From: Dama dama
Taxonomy: Eukaryota; Chordata; Mammalia; Artiodactyla; Cervidae
DNA: 64,000 nt
Direction: 5' to 3'
Assembly: GCF_033118175.1 (NCBI RefSeq)
Contig: NC_083698.1
Span: forward strand, 68,107,001 to 68,171,000
Part shown: one piece after another, positions 41,440 to 53,058 of the stretch
Layout: every line of letters starts with the position of its first letter
Position numbering within the stretch: position 1 is the first letter of the stretch
The notes under the pieces: model-generated
Database searches by the model: none
Seen by the model: the letters and a program-made list of their open reading frames with translations, nothing else
What the model was told of the DNA's origin: nothing
Position numbers and translations under genes: made by a program

Positions 41440-43190
41440 AAAAGAAATACGGGAACACACTAGAATGGGAAAGACTAGAGATCTCTTCGAAAAAACTGGA
41501 AATACCAAGGGGACATTTGATACAAAGATAGGCAAAAAATACAGGACAGAAATGGCAAGGACCTGACAGAAGCAGAAGATATTAACAAGAGATGGCAAGA
41601 ATACACAGAAGAACTATACAATAAAGGTGTTAATGACCCAGATAACCACGATAGTGTGGTCACTCATCTAGAGCCAGACATCCTGGAATGTGAAGTCAAG
41701 TGGGCCTTAGGAAGCATTATTATGAACAAAGCTAGTGGAGGTGATGGAATTCCAGCTGAGCGATTTCAAATCCTAAAAGATGATGCTGTGAAAGTGCTGC
41801 ACTCAATATGTCAGCAAATTTGGAAAACTCAGCAGTGGCCACAGGACTGGGAAAGGTCAGTTTTCATTCCAATCCCAAAGAAGGGCAATGCCAAAGAATG
41901 TTCAAATTACTGAACAATTGTATTCATTTCAGATGCTAGTAAGGTAATGCTCAAAAACCTTCAAGCTAAGCTTCAAAAGTATGTGAACTGAGAACCTCTA
42001 GATATACAAGCTGGATTTAGAAAAGGCAGAGGAACCAGAGATCAAATTGCCAACATCTCTTGGATCATAGATAAAGCAAGAAAATTCCAGAAAAACATCT
42101 ACTTCTGTTTCATTGACTACACTAAGGCCTTTGACTGTGTGGATCTCAACAAACTGGAAAATTCTTAAAGAGATCGGAACACCAGACCATCTTACTTGTC
42201 TCCTGAGAAATCTGTATGCAGATCAAGAAGCAACAGTTAGAACCAGACATGGAACAACAGACTGGTTCAAAACTGGGAAAGGAGTAAGTCAAGGCTGTGT
42301 ACTGTCACCCTGCTTATTTAATTTATATGCAGAGTACATCATGAGAAATGTTGAGCTGGATGAATCACAAGTTGGAATCAGGATTGCCAGGAGAAAGATC
42401 AACAACCTCAGATATGCAGATTATATGACTTTAATGGCAGAAAGCAAAGAGGAACTAAAGAACCTCTTGATGAGGGTGAAAGAGGAGAGTAAAAATGCTG
42501 ACTTAAAACTCAATATTCAAAAAACGAAGATCATGGCATCCAGTTGCAACACTTCATGGCAAATAGATGGGGAAAAAGTGGAAACAGTGATAGATTTTAT
42601 TTTCTTGGCTCCAAAATGACTATGGATGGTGACTGCAGCCATGAAATTAAAAGAAGCTTGTTTCTTGGAAGAAAAGCTATGATAAACCTAGACAGCATAT
42701 TTATAAAGCAGGGGCATCATTTTGTCTACAAAGGTCCATATAGTCAAAGCTACGGTTTTTCCACTATTCATGTATGGATGTGAGAGTTTAACCATAAAGA
42801 AGGTTGAGACTGAAGAACTGATGCTTTCAAATTGTGTTGCTTGAGAAGACTCTTGAGAGTTCTTTTGGCAGGAAAGAGATCAAACCAGTCAATCCTAAAG
42901 GAAATCAGCCCTGAGTATTCATTGGAAGGACTGATGCTGAAGCTCTAATACTTTAGCCACCTGATTCGAAGATCTGACTCATTAGAAAAGACTGAGGGCT
43001 GGGAAAGACTGAGGGCAGGAAGAGACGGGGGCGTCAGAGATTGAGACGGTTGGATGGCATCACCAACTCAATGGACATGACTTTGAGCAAACTCTGGGAG
43101 ATAGTGGAGGACAGGGAAGCCTGCTGTGCTGCAGTCCGATGGATCTCAATGAGTCGGACCTGACTTAATGACTGAACAATAGCACAGACT
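41440..43190 (+). mobile_element. BovB (RTE) LINE, longest copy, decayed RT
   Basis: Covers the RT region to the 3' end. The first frame (41656-41913) encodes LEPDILECEVKWALGSI and NKASGGDGIPAERFQILKDD, ending at a stop where the family has NYR (KECSNY-stop). After frameshifts, 42113-42619 encodes LLRNLYADQEATVRTRHGTT, VSQGCVLSPCLFNLYAEYIM, and the active-site box as LRYADYMTL: the second catalytic Asp is Tyr (42413-42424). Distal parts are readable around 42544-42783 and as GAAGACTCTTGAGAG-type DNA to GACTGAACAATAGC. The RT is doubly dead, by stops and by loss of the metal-binding Asp. The 5' part of the element is absent. Confidence 0.93.
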
Positions 43191-43199
43191 GACGGCAAA

Positions 43200-43655
43200 C
43201 TTTAAGATTCACCCATAGGGAATGTGTTATACAAATAGTCACTGGTGGACTATGCCCCATCCAAAACCACACAAATTTATGCTTACTGACGATTATACTT
43301 ATTACAAGAAAAGCAATGCAAGTTACTGACAAATGAGTAGTATATGTTCTAATTTATGTAAATCTCTATACACATAGCCATCTGCTTGTACATGTAGACA
43401 TAGACTAGAGAAATGTTTGGGAGAATGTTCACCCAAATGTTAATGGTGATTATCTCTGGAAGAGGAGATTTGGGGTAAGTTTTACTTTCTTCTTTGCATT
43501 TTAAGTATTGCTTAAATTTGTTACAATAATTATGTAATTAAAAAATGCTGCATGTGTGGGGACGGGAAGTATGTAGGAAATCTCTGTACCTTCTGCTCAA
43601 TTTCACTGTGAACCTAAAACTGCATTAAAAAGTAAAGCCTAATAAAAAAAATTTT
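43200..43655 (+). repeat. L1M-type 3' end, sense
   Basis: TTCTGCTCAATTTCACTGTG, AACCTAAAACTGCATTAAAA and AGCCTAATAAAAAAAA form a typical old L1 3' terminus with AATAAA and an A-run (43553-43655). The preceding 43400-43550 (AATGGTGATTATCTCTGGAA) probably belongs to the same or another old element. Confidence 0.55.
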
Positions 43656-44119
43656 TAAGCTGTTTTTACATGATAAAATGTAAATGAGGTTAAATACTGC
43701 AGAGAAATTGAGTAGTTAAGTACTGTGAAGTGGGAACAGAAGGTAGGTTAGAACAAGCCGAAGAGTGAAGGGGCTTGAAGATAATGAGATTCCAAAGATC
43801 CTTCTAGAAACTTGAAAAAGATTCGAGAGAGACAGAATGATACACAGAGTTAACAATAATTCCCTTTTTCCTTCAACTCCCCGCTGCCCCTCATTTAATT
43901 CGTTCTGAACACTCTTGCCAGGTAAAGTCCTCAACTACCACATTATCTTGTCATTCCTACTCTGGACTCAGTGGCTCCCACTCAATGAAGCTGAAATGAC
44001 CCAGTTGCCTTTCAGAGGCCTCCAGAACCTGAATTCAATCACCATTATACTATATTAACTTATAACTTGCTTTTTCATTATTATATTAACTTGCATTTTC
44101 ACTCAAACCAATTAAAAAA
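43656..44119. other. no gene or repeat recognised
   Basis: Nothing specific is seen. The 72-aa minus frame at 43716-43934 has no recognisable feature. Confidence 0.45.
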
Positions 44120-44225
44120 AATCCTAAATGTATACCTACTGAATATGTATTATAGGCCAGGTACTCTTAATATCATTGAGTCTTCAAGGACAAATTCAGT
44201 ATGGTCCCTGCTATCACCGTAGTCA
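44120..44225 (-). repeat. L2 3' end relic, antisense
   Basis: CTACTGAATATGTATTATAGGC, CAGGTACTCTTAATATCATTG and AGTATGGTCCCTGCTATCA follow reversed L2 order. Confidence 0.5.
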
Positions 44226-45960
44226 TAAACCAAAGAGGATGTCAGACTTACACATCTTAATGGTATGTGTAATCCTAATGGTAGTACAGAGTCACAAGAG
44301 CTGTAGCTGATTTACGAGTCAAATGCATAGCCACCACCTCCATCAAGAGACCATTAATGCCCATATTTGCATCTGTTCTTGCTTCTGTGTTTCATCTTAC
44401 CACCTCTTTACTATGAATTTTTAAACACCAAGTCCTCCTGAGCTTTAATATCATAGATCAAGTCCAATCTGGTCATCTTGCTCCTTGATTTGATTGGCAC
44501 TTACTCTATAAAATTATTCCTTTATCTTTTTGATCAGACAACACCTTCTATTCTTAGTCTACTACTTGTATGGATGAACAACCTCTTCACAGTGACAATG
44601 ATCTCTGAGAGCTATCACAGAATCTAGCACAGGGTTAAACATGGAGCAAGTCTGCAAAAAAAGAAAATGCCTGCTGAATCTTATCACAGAATTTCCAACT
44701 CAAGCTATGTAATATTTAAAAATAAAAGAAAATTAACTTTGAATGTGGTATGTTTGAAAGTATCTTAATTTGATCTGTATAGGTAACACCACTTCTCAGG
44801 GTTGGAGGAGTAGGGGGGTGACAAGAGGAGGGTAGATGCTAAGACTTCAGAAGGATGGAATTTAAAATGATCAGAAAAAAATTAGAGAAAATATTGGATG
44901 ATAGTCAAAACCCTATCAAGATAGCATATGAAATAAATATACTCAAACTCAATTACTATGCAAGACAGAAAATAAAAGCTCAATTATTATTCAAGACTAT
45001 AAAAGCACAAGTATGCTCTAAGTATGAGGTGGCATTATGAGTCTGTGGTTAAAGAGACAATTGCAATCATGAATATGTAAACAGAAACCCGACCTTGCCA
45101 AGGCTGGGAAGTTATCTTTATACTGTGTGATACAAATGATGCCCTTACAAGGATATCACATCTAGCTTTTATCTTCATATTTAAAAGGGGGTGTGCAAAC
45201 ATCACGGAGCCCTGTTTCCCACATTTTATTCCCCTGAACATTAGGTCAGCAGGATGTTAATGGGTGTTCCATTTTTAACATGGTCTAATGAGACTGGGAA
45301 CTATTGTTATGGAAGACCCTGAAATCTTTTGATTAAAATGATGTGAAGGTCCTATGAATAGAGTTTAAAGGAGATGGAATTTTTTTTTTAGAAGTAAAAT
45401 AAAACTGAAGGGAGAAGAAGTAGCTGTAAGTAGTAGGAGAGTTATTATAAGCTGGGTACATTGCAGCTGCTTTATCTCCATAAAGTCAGAAATTGACATA
45501 TTGCAGGGAGAGAGAGATGATTTGGAAATGGACTGCCTGGTGAGGGTGTGAGAGAAAATGTTCAATTATTATTGTGAGAGAGCTTATCATCTTCAACTTT
45601 GGACACATGATAGGAAAGACAGAAAACTTATGTGTCTTACTGACTAGAACTACCAGGAAGGAAGCCCTTTGAATTTCTTTCTCACTCTAGAATTTCGTGG
45701 ATGTAGGATGATAGACCCTAGGATGAAAGGAATGACTGTCAAAAGATTTGGTTCTATATCCATTTCTGCAACCAACCCACTGAACCATTTATATAAAATG
45801 ATGACCATACAATCCTACAGGAATTTCCCCAGGATTTACTACACAACGCTCATCAGGCGCTTTCAGCTGCATGAAGAAAGACACAAAATATTTATGGCAA
45901 TAAGTGAAACTGTTGGTATTTGGCTTATAAAAATGGCAATTTCATCTGGTTTAACTGAAT
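44226..45960. other. unique DNA, no gene seen
   Basis: No repeat family is recognised. A 180-aa plus frame opens at 45669 and runs into the L2 remnant (to 46211); it has no known motif and crosses a repeat boundary, so I do not call it a gene. CAATTACTATGCAAGACAG and CAATTATTATTCAAGACTA (44950-45000) are an imperfect direct repeat. Confidence 0.45.
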
Positions 45961-45964
45961 ATAA

Positions 45965-48667
45965 TTCATCATTCATCCAGCCTGTTGTGTGTCAGGCATG
46001 TGCTTGTTCTGGGAATTTGAAGATGATGAAGACATTATCCTTGCCCTCAGGTAGCTCTCAGCCCAGTGGAGGAAATGGACATTTGAATAAAACATTGCAA
46101 TTCAGGTGGACAAGTGTTAGAATGGAAATATTACAAAGATACTGTAGACAAAAAAGAAGCAGCCAGAGATTCGACTGTGTCAGGAGGGGAAGCCCTGAAA
46201 GAGGCAAGTGAAGAGTGGCTTTACAGAGGATGTGGCATGGATTTGGGCTGGATTTTAAAGGTTGAGAAATTCACCAACTGGGAAGGACCACCCTACAAAG
46301 GTGGAAATAGTTGTGCAAAAACAAAATGGCATGAAAAGCTTTTCTGGAGAAGAAAATCATTTAAATACTAAATAATATTAAGAGAAGGAGACATAAGTCA
46401 AATCCGAGGCCGCATCCATAAGAATGTCCTCTTATTGACTGTTACTTAATATGTGCCATAATTTTGTTCCTGTTTAAGGTCTTGTGGGTTTTTCAGAATG
46501 ACTGCAGCATAGGATGCCTTTAAGCAGGAAAAGAGATGAAGCTGGACAGGTTGCCTGGATCCCTGGGTACAGCATCCGGTGGGTTCTGGAGAGACACTAG
46601 AGAATTTGTGGTATGGTAGTGACATGCTCAGATATGCAGATGACACCACCCTTATGGCAGAAAGTGAAGAGGAACTAAAAAGCCTCTGGATTCATCAAGA
46701 GGAGGACAGTGAAAGAGGACAGTGAAAAAGTTGGCTTAAAGCTCAACATTCAGAAAACTAAGATCATGGCATCTGGTCCCATCACTTCATGGCAAATAGA
46801 TGGGGAAACAGTGGAAGCAGTGTCAGACTTTATTTTTTTGGGCTCCAAAATCACTGCAGATGGTGACTGCAGCCATGAAACTAAAAGACACTTACTCCTT
46901 GGAAGGAAAGTTATGACCAACCTAGATAGCATATTAAAAAGCAGAGACATTACTTTGCCAGCAAAGGTGCATCTAGTCAAGGCTATGGTTTTTCCAGTGG
47001 TCATGTATGGATGTGAGAGTTGGACTGTGAAGAAAGCTGAGCACTGAAAAACTGATGCTTTTGAACTGTGGTGTTGTAGAAGGCTCTTGAGAGTCCCTTG
47101 GACTGCAAGGAGATACAACCAGTCCATCCTAAAGCAGATCAGTCCTGGGTGTTCATTGGAAGGACTGATGCTGAAGCTGAAACTCAAATACTTTGGCCAC
47201 CTCATGGGAAGAGTTGACTCATTGGAAAAGACCCTGATGCTGGGAGGGATTGGGGGCAGGAAGAGAAGGGGATGACAGTGAATTAGATGGCTAGATGGTA
47301 TCACCAACTTGATGGACATGAGTTTGAGCAAGCTCCGGGAGTTGGTGATGGATGGGGAGGTCTGACGTGCTGCGATTCATGGGGTCACGAAGAGTCGGAC
47401 ATGACTGAGCGACTGAACTGAACTGAGTGACATGATCAGCTTTGGGATTAGCTGTGGTGATTTCATGGAGGAGAGATAAAGAGCAGATGTCAGCAGAAGC
47501 AGGGGCAATGGTTGGGGACCAGGAAACAGGGGCAGATCCTAGCAAGCTTCTGGGAATCAGAAGAACCAGTGAGAGTTAGCTAGTGAAGTCAAGGGAGAAA
47601 AGGGCTTCAAAGAAGTAAAATAAGTTCAGTGAGATGAAAAAACCGAACACTATCCCTTAGATCTAGAAGTTGTTCATTGGTGATTTTAGCAAGGGCAGTT
47701 CTGGTGGACTGAAGACATATGTCTGTGGGTCAAGGCTTGAACGAGAGGCAAGGATCTGGAAGCAAAGAACGTACTGATGGTATTAAAGGCAATTGACTGG
47801 AAAGGGAAGAAGAGATACAGGGTAACTCAAGGGACCTGCCAAATTGAAAAGAAGGTGGTGGTTGTTCGGAAAGAGTGGAATCTTGAGTAGGTGTGAAGTT
47901 GAGAGCAAGAAACCAAGGGAAATGGAGGAACAAACTCCTCTCACACAGAGGGGAGGAGGCGGTGGTTCCAAAATCCAGGAAGGTTCCTTTTTTTCTTCTA
48001 GACCACGGGAGGTTGGTAAGGATGGGAGCAGATGTATGTGAACATGATGGTGAGACTGAGATGATAAGATTTACCATCTTTTGACTTCTAGTTCTCTGTG
48101 GGATGGGAGCAAGGTTGTCTGTGGAGAATAGATGAGTTGGGTTGAGGATGAAATAGAGGAGCTTGACGAGGGTACTGGGGATGTGAGATGGTTGCTGAGA
48201 GGTGAGCAGACAGGCAACCTTGCCAAGCCACACCGAGAGTGCATCAGAGGCTGGAAACCATAAAAGTGATGGTTGTAATTTACAGGTTTGTGTTATTTTC
48301 CCCCCAAGCAATGTTTGGCACCCCAGATGCAGGAGATTAGAAAGAAGGGCAGGGCTCATGAGGAAGGGTAGAAAGATAGTAAGAGGGGAGGGTCACGGAG
48401 AGGGAGAGGTTGACTGGGACAATGGCTGGATTCACAATACCTATGCTGAAGTCTTAGCAGGTATCAAAAGGCAGTTCAGTAAAAGCAAAGAGAGAGAAGG
48501 AATTACTTGCATAATGGGATGTGGCTGGGAAGTGATCAGAGTTCAAGGTCTCAATGGTGGAACAAGTTGAAGTCATATCAAGATCCTGGTGTGGTTACAA
48601 GAGTGAGGGGCTCAGGAGGGACATAGATTAAGGTAGATGGGGTGAGTAGATTAAGAAACTTTCAGAC
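45965..48667 (-). mobile_element. L2 LINE, antisense, interrupted by BovB
   Basis: The left part has CATTCATCCAGCCTGTTGTG, AAGACATTATCCTTGCCCTC and GAGTGGCTTTACAGAGGATG, then TTTCAGAATGACTGCAGC and GTGACATGCTCAG. After the BovB, GTGACATGATCAGC continues the same element, with TTCATTGGTGATTTTAGCAA and GGGCAGTTCTGGTGGACTGA further on. The order fits antisense L2 from its 3' end inward; 47440-48667 is more diverged. The frames at 47730-48359 (minus, 209 aa) and 48202-48570 are L2 shadows or low-complexity readings. Confidence 0.65.
46632..47425 (+). mobile_element. BovB (RTE) LINE with clear 14-bp duplication
   Basis: Flanks AGTGACATGCTCAG (46618-46631) and AGTGACATGATCAG (47426-47439) match at 13 of 14 bases. 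The copy starts at the RT active-site box (YADDTTLMAESEEELKSL) and runs to the TGAACTGAACTG end. A frame at 46709-47047 encodes GLKLNIQKTKIMASGPITSW through GCESWTVKKAEH, ending at a TGA where the family has CGC or similar. 5'-truncated and inactive, but less diverged than most BovB copies here. The bases CTCAG at the left edge are also in the BovB sequence, so microhomology may have helped 5' joining. Confidence 0.95.
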
Positions 48668-48682
48668 AAGAATGAGAGATGG

Positions 48683-49672
48683 GTATTACTCAGCCATTTG
48701 AAGACTGAATTTGAGTCAGTTGTAGTGAGGTGGATGAATCTAGAGCTTGTTATGCAGAGTAAAGAAAATCAGAAAGAGAAAAGCACATGTCGTATATTAA
48801 TACATATAACAGCAGAGACATCACTTTGCCAACAAAGGTCTGGATAGTCAAAACTATGGTTTTCCCAGTAGTCATGTACAGATGTGAGAGTTGGACCATA
48901 AAGAAGGCTGAGCATTGAAGAACTGATGCTTTTGAACTGTGGTGCTGGAGAAGACTCTTGAGAGAACATTGGACACAAGGAGATTAAACCAGTCAACCTA
49001 AACGAAATCAACCCTGAATATTCACTGGAAGGACTGATGCTGAAGCTGAAGCTCCAATACTCTGGCCACCTGATGCGATGAGCTGACTCACTGGAAAAGA
49101 CCCTGATGTTGATTGAAAGCAGATTGAAGGCAGGAGGAGAAGGGGACGACAGAGGATGAGATGGTTGGATGGCATCACCAACTCAATAGACATGAGTTTC
49201 AGCAAATTTCAGGAGATGGTGAAGAACATGAAAGTCTGGTATGGTGCAGTCCGTGGGGTAGCAAAGAGCTGGACGTGACTTAGAGGCTGAACAACACCAC
49301 CACATGCATATGGAAACTAAAAAATGGTACTGATGAACCTATCTGCAGGGAGGGAACAGAAATGCAGACATGGAGAACTGACTTGTAGACACAGTGAGGG
49401 AGAGGGTGGGACAAACTGAGAGAGAAGCACTGACATATGTATTAATACACTACCACCTATAAAATAGCTAGCTAGTGGGAAGGTGCTGTAACATACAGGA
49501 AGTTCAGCTTGGCACTCTGTGATGGCTTAGGGAAGTGGGGTGGGGTGTGCGTGGAGAGAGGCTCAAGAGGTAGGGAATATATGTAAATTCATAACTAATT
49601 CATATTGTTGTACAACAGAAACCAAAACAAATTGTAAAGCAAATATCCTCCAATTAAAAATAAATTAAAAAA
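48683..49672 (+). mobile_element. 5'-truncated L1 LINE carrying a BovB
   Basis: Starts in the ORF2 C-terminus (GTATTACTCAGCCATTTGAA, GTGGATGAATCTAGAGCTTG) and ends with TTGTAAAGCAAATATCCTCC and an A-rich tail. Flanks AGAATGAGAGATGG (48669-48682) and AGAGTGAGAGATGG (49673-49686) differ at one base. The body is split by the BovB at 48810-49302; the L1 sequence resumes at GCATATGGAAACTAAAAAAT. Confidence 0.93.
48810..49302 (+). mobile_element. BovB LINE nested in L1
   Basis: CAGCAGAGACATCACTTTGC through GTCATGTACAGATGTGAGAG and GATGAGATGGTTGGATGGCA to AGGCTGAACAACACCACCAC. Only the C-terminal and 3' part is present, with stops in all frames. The 3' end is an ACC-type short repeat. Confidence 0.93.
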
Positions 49673-49686
49673 AGAGTGAGAGATGG

Positions 49687-51488
49687 ATATTCCCCTGCTT
49701 TTTTTTGCTCAGGAAAGCAGGAGAGCTAGAGAAGGTAGAAATTAGGGATCAGGTTCCAAATTACCATTGAAGAAAATACACTCAATAAAGATCCCTCTAT
49801 CTTTGAGAATCCTCTTTAGCCAATTCATTTCATGTGCCGTAATCTCCTACAATAAAATTTATTTTGTTTTCTTTCTTTGTGATAGAATGATTCCTCTTCT
49901 TTGGTAAGTGGGACTATGGCTCACTCTCTTCCATATCCCAGGCTCCCTCTGGTTTCCCCATCATTTGCTGCTCTCTGAGGTTGGTGAATGGTTCATCAAC
50001 AATTACCTTTTGCTCTTGAGAATTATCAATTATCTGCCTGAGGGGCTGATGTCAACGTTTTAGGGGCCATAGCTATTAGCTTTCACATAGGAGCAGACGC
50101 TTTCAGAGCCCAGATCTTGTTTCTCTTTTCCCAGGATCCTTCTTCACTCTAAGCTCCGAGGTTTCTAAATGGTTCTAACCCCACTCATGAGAAAGCTGTC
50201 TGTCTGCCAACCCATTCTGCTCCTGCCAAAGCTGCCTGACAAGTTCAACATGAACAGTCTGAAATAGATTTTTCATCAATATAACATATTAAACTCTTAA
50301 CCCACAGAGGAGCAATGCAGTTCCTCATACATTTCTTTTTGTTTTCTTAAGAAAGAGTAATATCCCAAACATTCAGTTTTAGGATTTTCTTGTGCACAAA
50401 TATTGAATAACTCCACTTCAACTCTACTCCCTGTCACAGTCCTTCTTCCTGCAGCAGGAAACACAAAGCTGTATTCAATTAAAAGTTCTGGGGATTCTAG
50501 GCTAGGATCATGAAAACCCAGTTCAGCTTTTTGTGTTACTAAGGCAGAGCCTCTCTAGGAGTCTTTCTTGGCTTCACAATGACCTCTCTGATGTGAGTCA
50601 GCACTTCACTGTTTGTTTAACTTCTAAGGTTACTGAAGCACCAGGGGGACCCAGTTTGTCCAAAGTCACGCTGCAGGATCGTGGCAGGCAAAAATCAGGC
50701 TGAGAGTTTGTTTCCACTAGGCTGTACTCCTTGAACCTTTGTGTGTCTACCAGACACAGCTATGTTGATACCAGTCCTGGACTTCTGTCTTTAAATAGAT
50801 GCCCAGCAAACATGATTGTAAGTCCCTTTGTGATATTAGTTCAGGCCCTGTGTGAAGATCAGACTGTGGTTTGAAGGGATTCTGACAGTTTCAGCTAAAT
50901 AGGATGCTTAGATCCAGGAGTGAGAAAAATGATGCCAGGTGGCAGGAATAGCAAGGTAGACTGAAACAGGACAGTTATACATTTCAACAGGCAGACATAC
51001 CTCTTACGCTTTTCTTCCTCTGGGAAATTCTTCTAAATCCAAATTCACTTTTTTCTTGAAACAATTAGATTGGATGTTCAGAATGCAAGCATATCCTTTG
51101 CACTATTCTTAATAGTCTCCAGAAACTCTCCTACGGTGTGCAAGGGTGTAGGGCTGGGAAAGATGAGTGGTTTCAGATTAATAGCATTCTAAATTCATCA
51201 CGCATTTTCTTAGAACATAATTTTGAAAAGACAGGAATCCAATATAGTGCATGTGGTCTCTTGTTGCTTGTATCTTGTTACTTTCCTCCACATTAAAAAT
51301 TGGTAGAGCTCTTTCACTAATAATTGATCATAAAATTATTGATAGCTGTCATAAACATCAAACACATAGTAAAGGGCCTTAGTTAGCAAATTAGGATCTT
51401 AGAAGGCAAAGAGGCGTGGGAGAATCTGGAGCTATCTTCATCTCAGAGTGGGAATCTGTTCTCTAGCATCCCTGATGAGAATCCAGCT
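49687..51488. other. mostly unique DNA, MIR relic, no gene seen
   Basis: Nothing coding. A reverse MIR-like fragment lies at about 50640-50735 (CCAGTTTGTCCAAAGTCACG, TTCCACTAGGCTGTACTCC). The rest shows no recognised repeat. Confidence 0.45.
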
Positions 51489-51688
51489 CAATGGTTCTCA
51501 AACTTTGCTGCATATTATTAGAATCACCAGGGCAGGAAGTAGGGGAGGGACAGTTTTTAAAGACCACAATGTCAGGGCTCTACCCTGAAATCAATTAAAT
51601 TAAAATTTTGGGGGAATGGGGCCAAGGCATTAGTATTTTAGAAAACTTTCCTGGGTATTATCAACATACAACCAAATTTTAACCAATG
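51489..51688 (+). mobile_element. MER5-family hAT-Charlie DNA transposon
   Basis: Starts CAATGGTTCTCAAACTTTGC with ATTAGAATCACCAGGGCAGG; the other end, TTTTAACCAATG, is its worn inverted repeat. The middle has GGGCTCTACCCTGAAATCAA and GGCATTAGTATTTTAGAAA. Flanking 8-mers ATCCAGCT (51481-51488) and ATCTAGTT (51689-51696) match at 6 of 8 bases, fitting hAT. Confidence 0.85.
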
Positions 51689-51696
51689 ATCTAGTT

Positions 51697-52385
51697 TCTA
51701 CTTAGCAGTGCCCTGTGATGAAGAGTCCCTACTTTGTGGCGGTAAGGCGGGGGGAACATTCACTGATGGACAGCCCTTTCTATTAGAAATAACAAGAATT
51801 AACACCTCTGGAAACCACATGAAACCAGCCAACTCCCTCCTTCATTGGCTAGCTCTTCCAATATTTGAAGGCAGTAAACAATTTGCAATATACGAAGGTA
51901 TATTAACTATAACCTTTTCCTCTCTATGTCCCAGTATACCAATTTAAATCAAACTCTTAGATGTACTATTTTATAATGGGGAATTTGATTCACCACTTGA
52001 TTATTATCCTGTCCCAGTTTCATTACTTTGACTTCTTGATGAAATAATTTGACAACTGTAGAGAACAAGGTTCTACTTCTCTCAAAGTTACAGTGAACAG
52101 ATTTCTGAAGAGCCAACATGGGATGTGAAGTGTGTTTTCCTCCTGCCCATCAGCTGTCATGTGCCTGGCAGCCTGGTTCTCCTCTCCCTGGCCCTGGATC
52201 GCCTCTCTCTCTCCTGGCTACTGACTCTTTTTTGCAGGCCCACTTGCTTCTGTTCTCCCACAGTCATTGTTTGAGCCCAGGTGATGGTCATGCCTGCAGA
52301 AGTGCAGAAGGAAGGAGGAGGAGAGAGAAGAGGCGGATGCCAGTGTCACATTACCATTTAGGAACTCAGCCCCGTCTCCCTACAG
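51697..52385. other. unique DNA, no gene seen
   Basis: Frames at 51708-51947 and 52118-52393 are short, without recognised domains; the second runs into a SINE. GGAAGGAGGAGGAGAGAGAAG (52308-52328) is a short purine tract. Confidence 0.45.
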
Positions 52386-52590
52386 CATGTTAGTCGCCCA
52401 GCTGTGTCCGACTCTTTGCGATCCCATGGACTGCAGCCCACCAGGCTTCTCTGTCCATGGGATTCTCCAGGCAAGAATACTAGAGGGGGTTGCCATTCCC
52501 TTCTCCAGGAGATCTTCCTGACCTAGGGATCAACCCTGGTCTCCTGCACTGCAGGCAGATTTTTTGCCATTTAAGCCACCAGGGAAGCCC
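52386..52590 (-). mobile_element. Bov-tA SINE, reverse
   Basis: TGTTAGTCGCCCAGCTGTGTC, GATCCCATGGACTGCAGCCC and GCCACCAGGGAAGCCC. First member of an inverted pair with 52746-52960. Confidence 0.95.
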
Positions 52591-52606
52591 TGGCTCCCCA
52601 TGATGG

Positions 52607-53058
52607 GGCCAGATTCTGGAATCATATCTTTTAGAACTTGAGCCCTGGCTCCCCTGCTCACTGCAGGGGCAACCTTGGGGAAGATTCTTCATCTACCTGA
52701 GCTTCAGCTTCTTCAGATGTACACCAAGTAAAATAATAGTAACTAACTTCCCAGGTGGCTTCATTGTAAAAGAATTCACCTGACATTGCAGAAGACACAA
52801 GAGATGTGGGTTTGACCCCTGGGTCGGGAAGACCCCCCTGGAGGAGGGCATGGCAACCCACTCCAGTATTCTTGCCTGGAGAATCCCATGGACAGAGGAG
52901 CCTGGTGGGCTATAGTGCATGAGGTTTCGATGAGTTAGAAATGACTGAGCGACTCATCACAGAGACACAACTTTGACGAAATAAAGATAATCAGTGTAAT
53001 GTACTTGGTACCAGGCCTAGTGTGTAGCTAGTACCCAGTAAAAATTAGCTCTTATTGT
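52607..53058 (+). repeat. MIR SINE, sense, split by Bov-tA
   Basis: GATTCTGGAATCATATCTTT, GCAACCTTGGGGAAGATTCT and GAGCTTCAGCTTCTTCAGAT precede the SINE; AAAGATAATCAGTGTAATGT and TGTGTAGCTAGTACCCAGTA follow it. Together they are a near-complete MIR. Confidence 0.75.
52746..52960 (+). mobile_element. Bov-tA SINE, forward
   Basis: CTTCCCAGGTGGCTTCATTG, GAGGAGGGCATGGCAACCCA and AAATGACTGAGCGACTCATC. Inserted in the MIR. Confidence 0.95.

Noticed and set aside
45669..46211. 180-aa plus frame
   Set aside because: Starts in unique DNA and ends in antisense L2; no motif and no splice or promoter context.
47730..48359. 209-aa minus frame rich in Ser/Pro/Leu
   Set aside because: On the sense strand of an old L2 remnant. 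No start context or domain beyond low-complexity Pro/Ser.
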